Shown here piece after piece: positions 5,652 to 7,068 of a DNA stretch of 7,068 bases (position 1 is its first letter; every line of letters starts with the position of its first letter). Made by a program: the position numbers and the translations under genes. Origin of the DNA: Gemmatimonadaceae bacterium (lineage in GTDB: Bacteria > Gemmatimonadota > Gemmatimonadetes > Gemmatimonadales > Gemmatimonadaceae); the NCBI GenBank assembly GCA_013813605.1, contig JACCRL010000285.1:1-7068 (forward strand), written 5' to 3'. The notes beneath the pieces are model-generated. The model was not told the DNA's origin, did not search any database, and saw only the letters and a program-made list of their open reading frames with translations.

Positions 5652-7068
5652 ATGGCGCGATTTCCTGTCCGCTCGCTTGTACGTTCTGCGTGGGTTGCAT
5701 TGGCTGGGCTGGTTCCTCTGGCATCGGCGTACGCGCAGGATTCCGTTGTTCGCCGGGACTCTTCCGAAACAGCGGATGTCATCCCTGCCATTGCGCCCCA
5801 ATCTTCGCGCGTACCTCCAAGGTTGTTTGCGATCGAAATGCCGGTCTTCGTCACGGGCGACTCGGTCGAGCGCTGGGCTGAGGCTCACAGGTCAAGGTCG
5901 CAGCCGACGGCGGGCTACCTCCTCCGCTCCTCGAGCTCGCTGACCGCAGCTACGCCGAGGGCGCGCATAGCCCTCCTCGCTCCTTCGTTCTCCTTCGTCA
6001 GTAACTCGTCCCTGCCGTATTCCATCAACGACGGGCCGCTCTGGGCGGGCCGCGGCGCGAACTATCTCGTCAGCGCTGGAGCCGATGTTCGCATCGGCCG
6101 GCTGAGGCTGTTTTTGCTTCCAGAGCTGGCGAGTAGCTCGAACCAGTACTGGCAGTTGCGCGACTCCACCCGGTTTACACCCCCCGTTACGCCGGTGGAG
6201 CGACAGGGCGGGGGGTATGTGTTCCCCTGGTTTACGGGGCCGTACTCGATCGACCTGCCGCTGCGATTCGGCGACAAGAGCCTGTCGAAGGTCACAGCGG
6301 GCCAATCAGCGGCGCTCGTCGACCTCGGCAACGCTGCGGTTGGCTGGAGTACTGAAAATGAGTGGTGGGGCCCCGGCGTTCGGAACTCGCTCGTCCTCAG
6401 CAACAATGCTCCTGGATTCCCGCACGCCTTCCTGCGCACTACGAGGCCTCTCTCTACGCCGTTGGGAATGCTGGAAGCGCGCTGGATCGCGGGCACTCTC
6501 ACCGAATCCAAGTACTTCGACACGACCAGCGGTAACAACTCGCGGTCAATCGCTGCGATCGGGTTGACGCTCAACCCTCGCCGCGTGAGCGGTCTCACTG
6601 TTGGAGTGGCGCGGGCGGTCTATTCCACCGCGGATAACGCCGGTGCCGGTTACTCACGCTGGCTCGATGTGTTCAGGAATACCGGTCACCCGAACGAGAG
6701 AGCGCTCGGCGACTCTTCACTCACGCCGGGAGGCAGTGAGCAGATCTTTTCGTTGTTTTCACGCTTCGTGCTGCCGTCCAGTGGATTCGAGTTGTATTCC
6801 GAGCTGGCACGAACCGAGTTTCCCACATCTCTGCGAGACCTTCTCGTAACGCCGAATCACACCCAGGGATATACGCTCGGTCTGCAGTGGTCGCGCCCCG
6901 TCGTTATGCCGGGTGCCGCGTTCAGGCTGCAGGCGGAGATCACAACCATCGAGCAGAGCGCGTCCTTCCGCGATCGGCCCATCGGCAGCTTTTATACGAG
7001 CCGACGAGTTATTCAGGGATACACGAACGAAGGCCAGGCACTTGGCGCGGCGATCGGGCCGGGCGCAT
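5652..7068 (+). CDS. Second Wzi-like outer-membrane beta-barrel protein, 3'-truncated by window edge
   Basis: The frame is open from the ATG at 5652 to the last base, 472 residues without a stop. A TAG sits immediately upstream of the ATG, so no longer start exists. Residues 1-28 (MARFPVRSLV then a hydrophobic run ending SAYA) form a convincing signal peptide with cleavage before QDS. The mature part has an NDGPLWAGRG motif (126-135), DLPLRFGDKS (201-210), AGQSAALVDL (216-225), the Wzi-like core ENEWWGPGVRNSLVLSNNAP (235-254) followed by GFPHAF, FVLPSSGFELYSEL (372-385) and GYTNEGQALGAAIG (456-469). These match the minus-strand paralog in the same order. By that alignment about 100-110 residues are still missing. 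Its core, with WWGPG and LSNNAPGF, looks closer to canonical Wzi than the paralog does. The likely role is surface attachment or assembly of capsular or exopolysaccharide. The ribosome site is weak (only GGTG near the start). Confidence 0.78.
   Translation, partial: MARFPVRSLVRSAWVALAGLVPLASAYAQDSVVRRDSSETADVIPAIAPQSSRVPPRLFAIEMPVFVTGDSVERWAEAHRSRSQPTAGYLLRSSSSLTAATPRARIALLAPSFSFVSNSSLPYSINDGPLWAGRGANYLVSAGADVRIGRLRLFLLPELASSSNQYWQLRDSTRFTPPVTPVERQGGGYVFPWFTGPYSIDLPLRFGDKSLSKVTAGQSAALVDLGNAAVGWSTENEWWGPGVRNSLVLSNNAPGFPHAFLRTTRPLSTPLGMLEARWIAGTLTESKYFDTTSGNNSRSIAAIGLTLNPRRVSGLTVGVARAVYSTADNAGAGYSRWLDVFRNTGHPNERALGDSSLTPGGSEQIFSLFSRFVLPSSGFELYSELARTEFPTSLRDLLVTPNHTQGYTLGLQWSRPVVMPGAAFRLQAEITTIEQSASFRDRPIGSFYTSRRVIQGYTNEGQALGAAIGPGA

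Noticed and set aside
6062..6598. Minus-strand open frame of 178 codons opposite the plus-strand Wzi-like gene
   Set aside because: The plus-strand frame here encodes a clear signal peptide and paralogous barrel motifs; the antisense frame is Arg/Pro/Ser-rich with no recognisable content.

Overview
The window (about 7.1 kb, GC-rich, probably around 60% G+C by eye) is part of a surface-polysaccharide locus of a Gram-negative (diderm) bacterium. The diderm assignment rests on two predicted secreted outer-membrane beta-barrel proteins of the Wzi (capsule assembly) type. The style of these proteins, Wzi-like paralogs of 470-590 residues with an NDG..WAGRG motif, reminds me of Gemmatimonadota or a neighbouring phylum. 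That is recollection, not something the sequence proves.

Layout. (1) 1-801, plus strand: the 3' three-quarters of an NAD-dependent sugar-nucleotide epimerase/dehydratase (extended SDR); its N-terminal Rossmann glycine motif lies left of the window. (2) 814-5467, minus strand: a compact four-gene operon read right to left: Wzi-like outer-membrane protein, then rfbA (glucose-1-phosphate thymidylyltransferase), rfbD (dTDP-4-dehydrorhamnose reductase) and rfbB (dTDP-glucose 4,6-dehydratase). The three rfb genes overlap by 4 and 8 nt, and the Wzi-like gene sits only 16-22 nt upstream of rfbA. (3) 5468-5651: a 184-bp divergent intergenic region with the only room for upstream promoters, containing a perfect 7-bp inverted repeat. 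(4) 5652-7068, plus strand: a second Wzi-like paralog, divergently transcribed, with a clear signal peptide; it runs off the right edge before its stop.

How the parts fit. RfbA activates glucose-1-phosphate to dTDP-glucose, RfbB makes dTDP-4-keto-6-deoxyglucose, and RfbD performs the last reduction to dTDP-L-rhamnose. The 3,5-epimerase RfbC that must act between B and D is not in the window. The partial epimerase would supply another nucleotide sugar. The two Wzi-like barrels would act at the cell surface, where the known Wzi protein anchors capsule polymer. The first of them is cotranscribed with the rhamnose genes, which suggests a dedicated surface receptor for a rhamnose-containing glycan.

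The points most worth a second look are the divergent Wzi-like pair flanking one control region, the Wzi-like gene leading the dTDP-rhamnose operon, a perfect 10-bp palindrome shared by the ends of the two convergent genes at 789-821, and the apparent absence of a Shine-Dalgarno site at the Wzi-like gene heading the operon.
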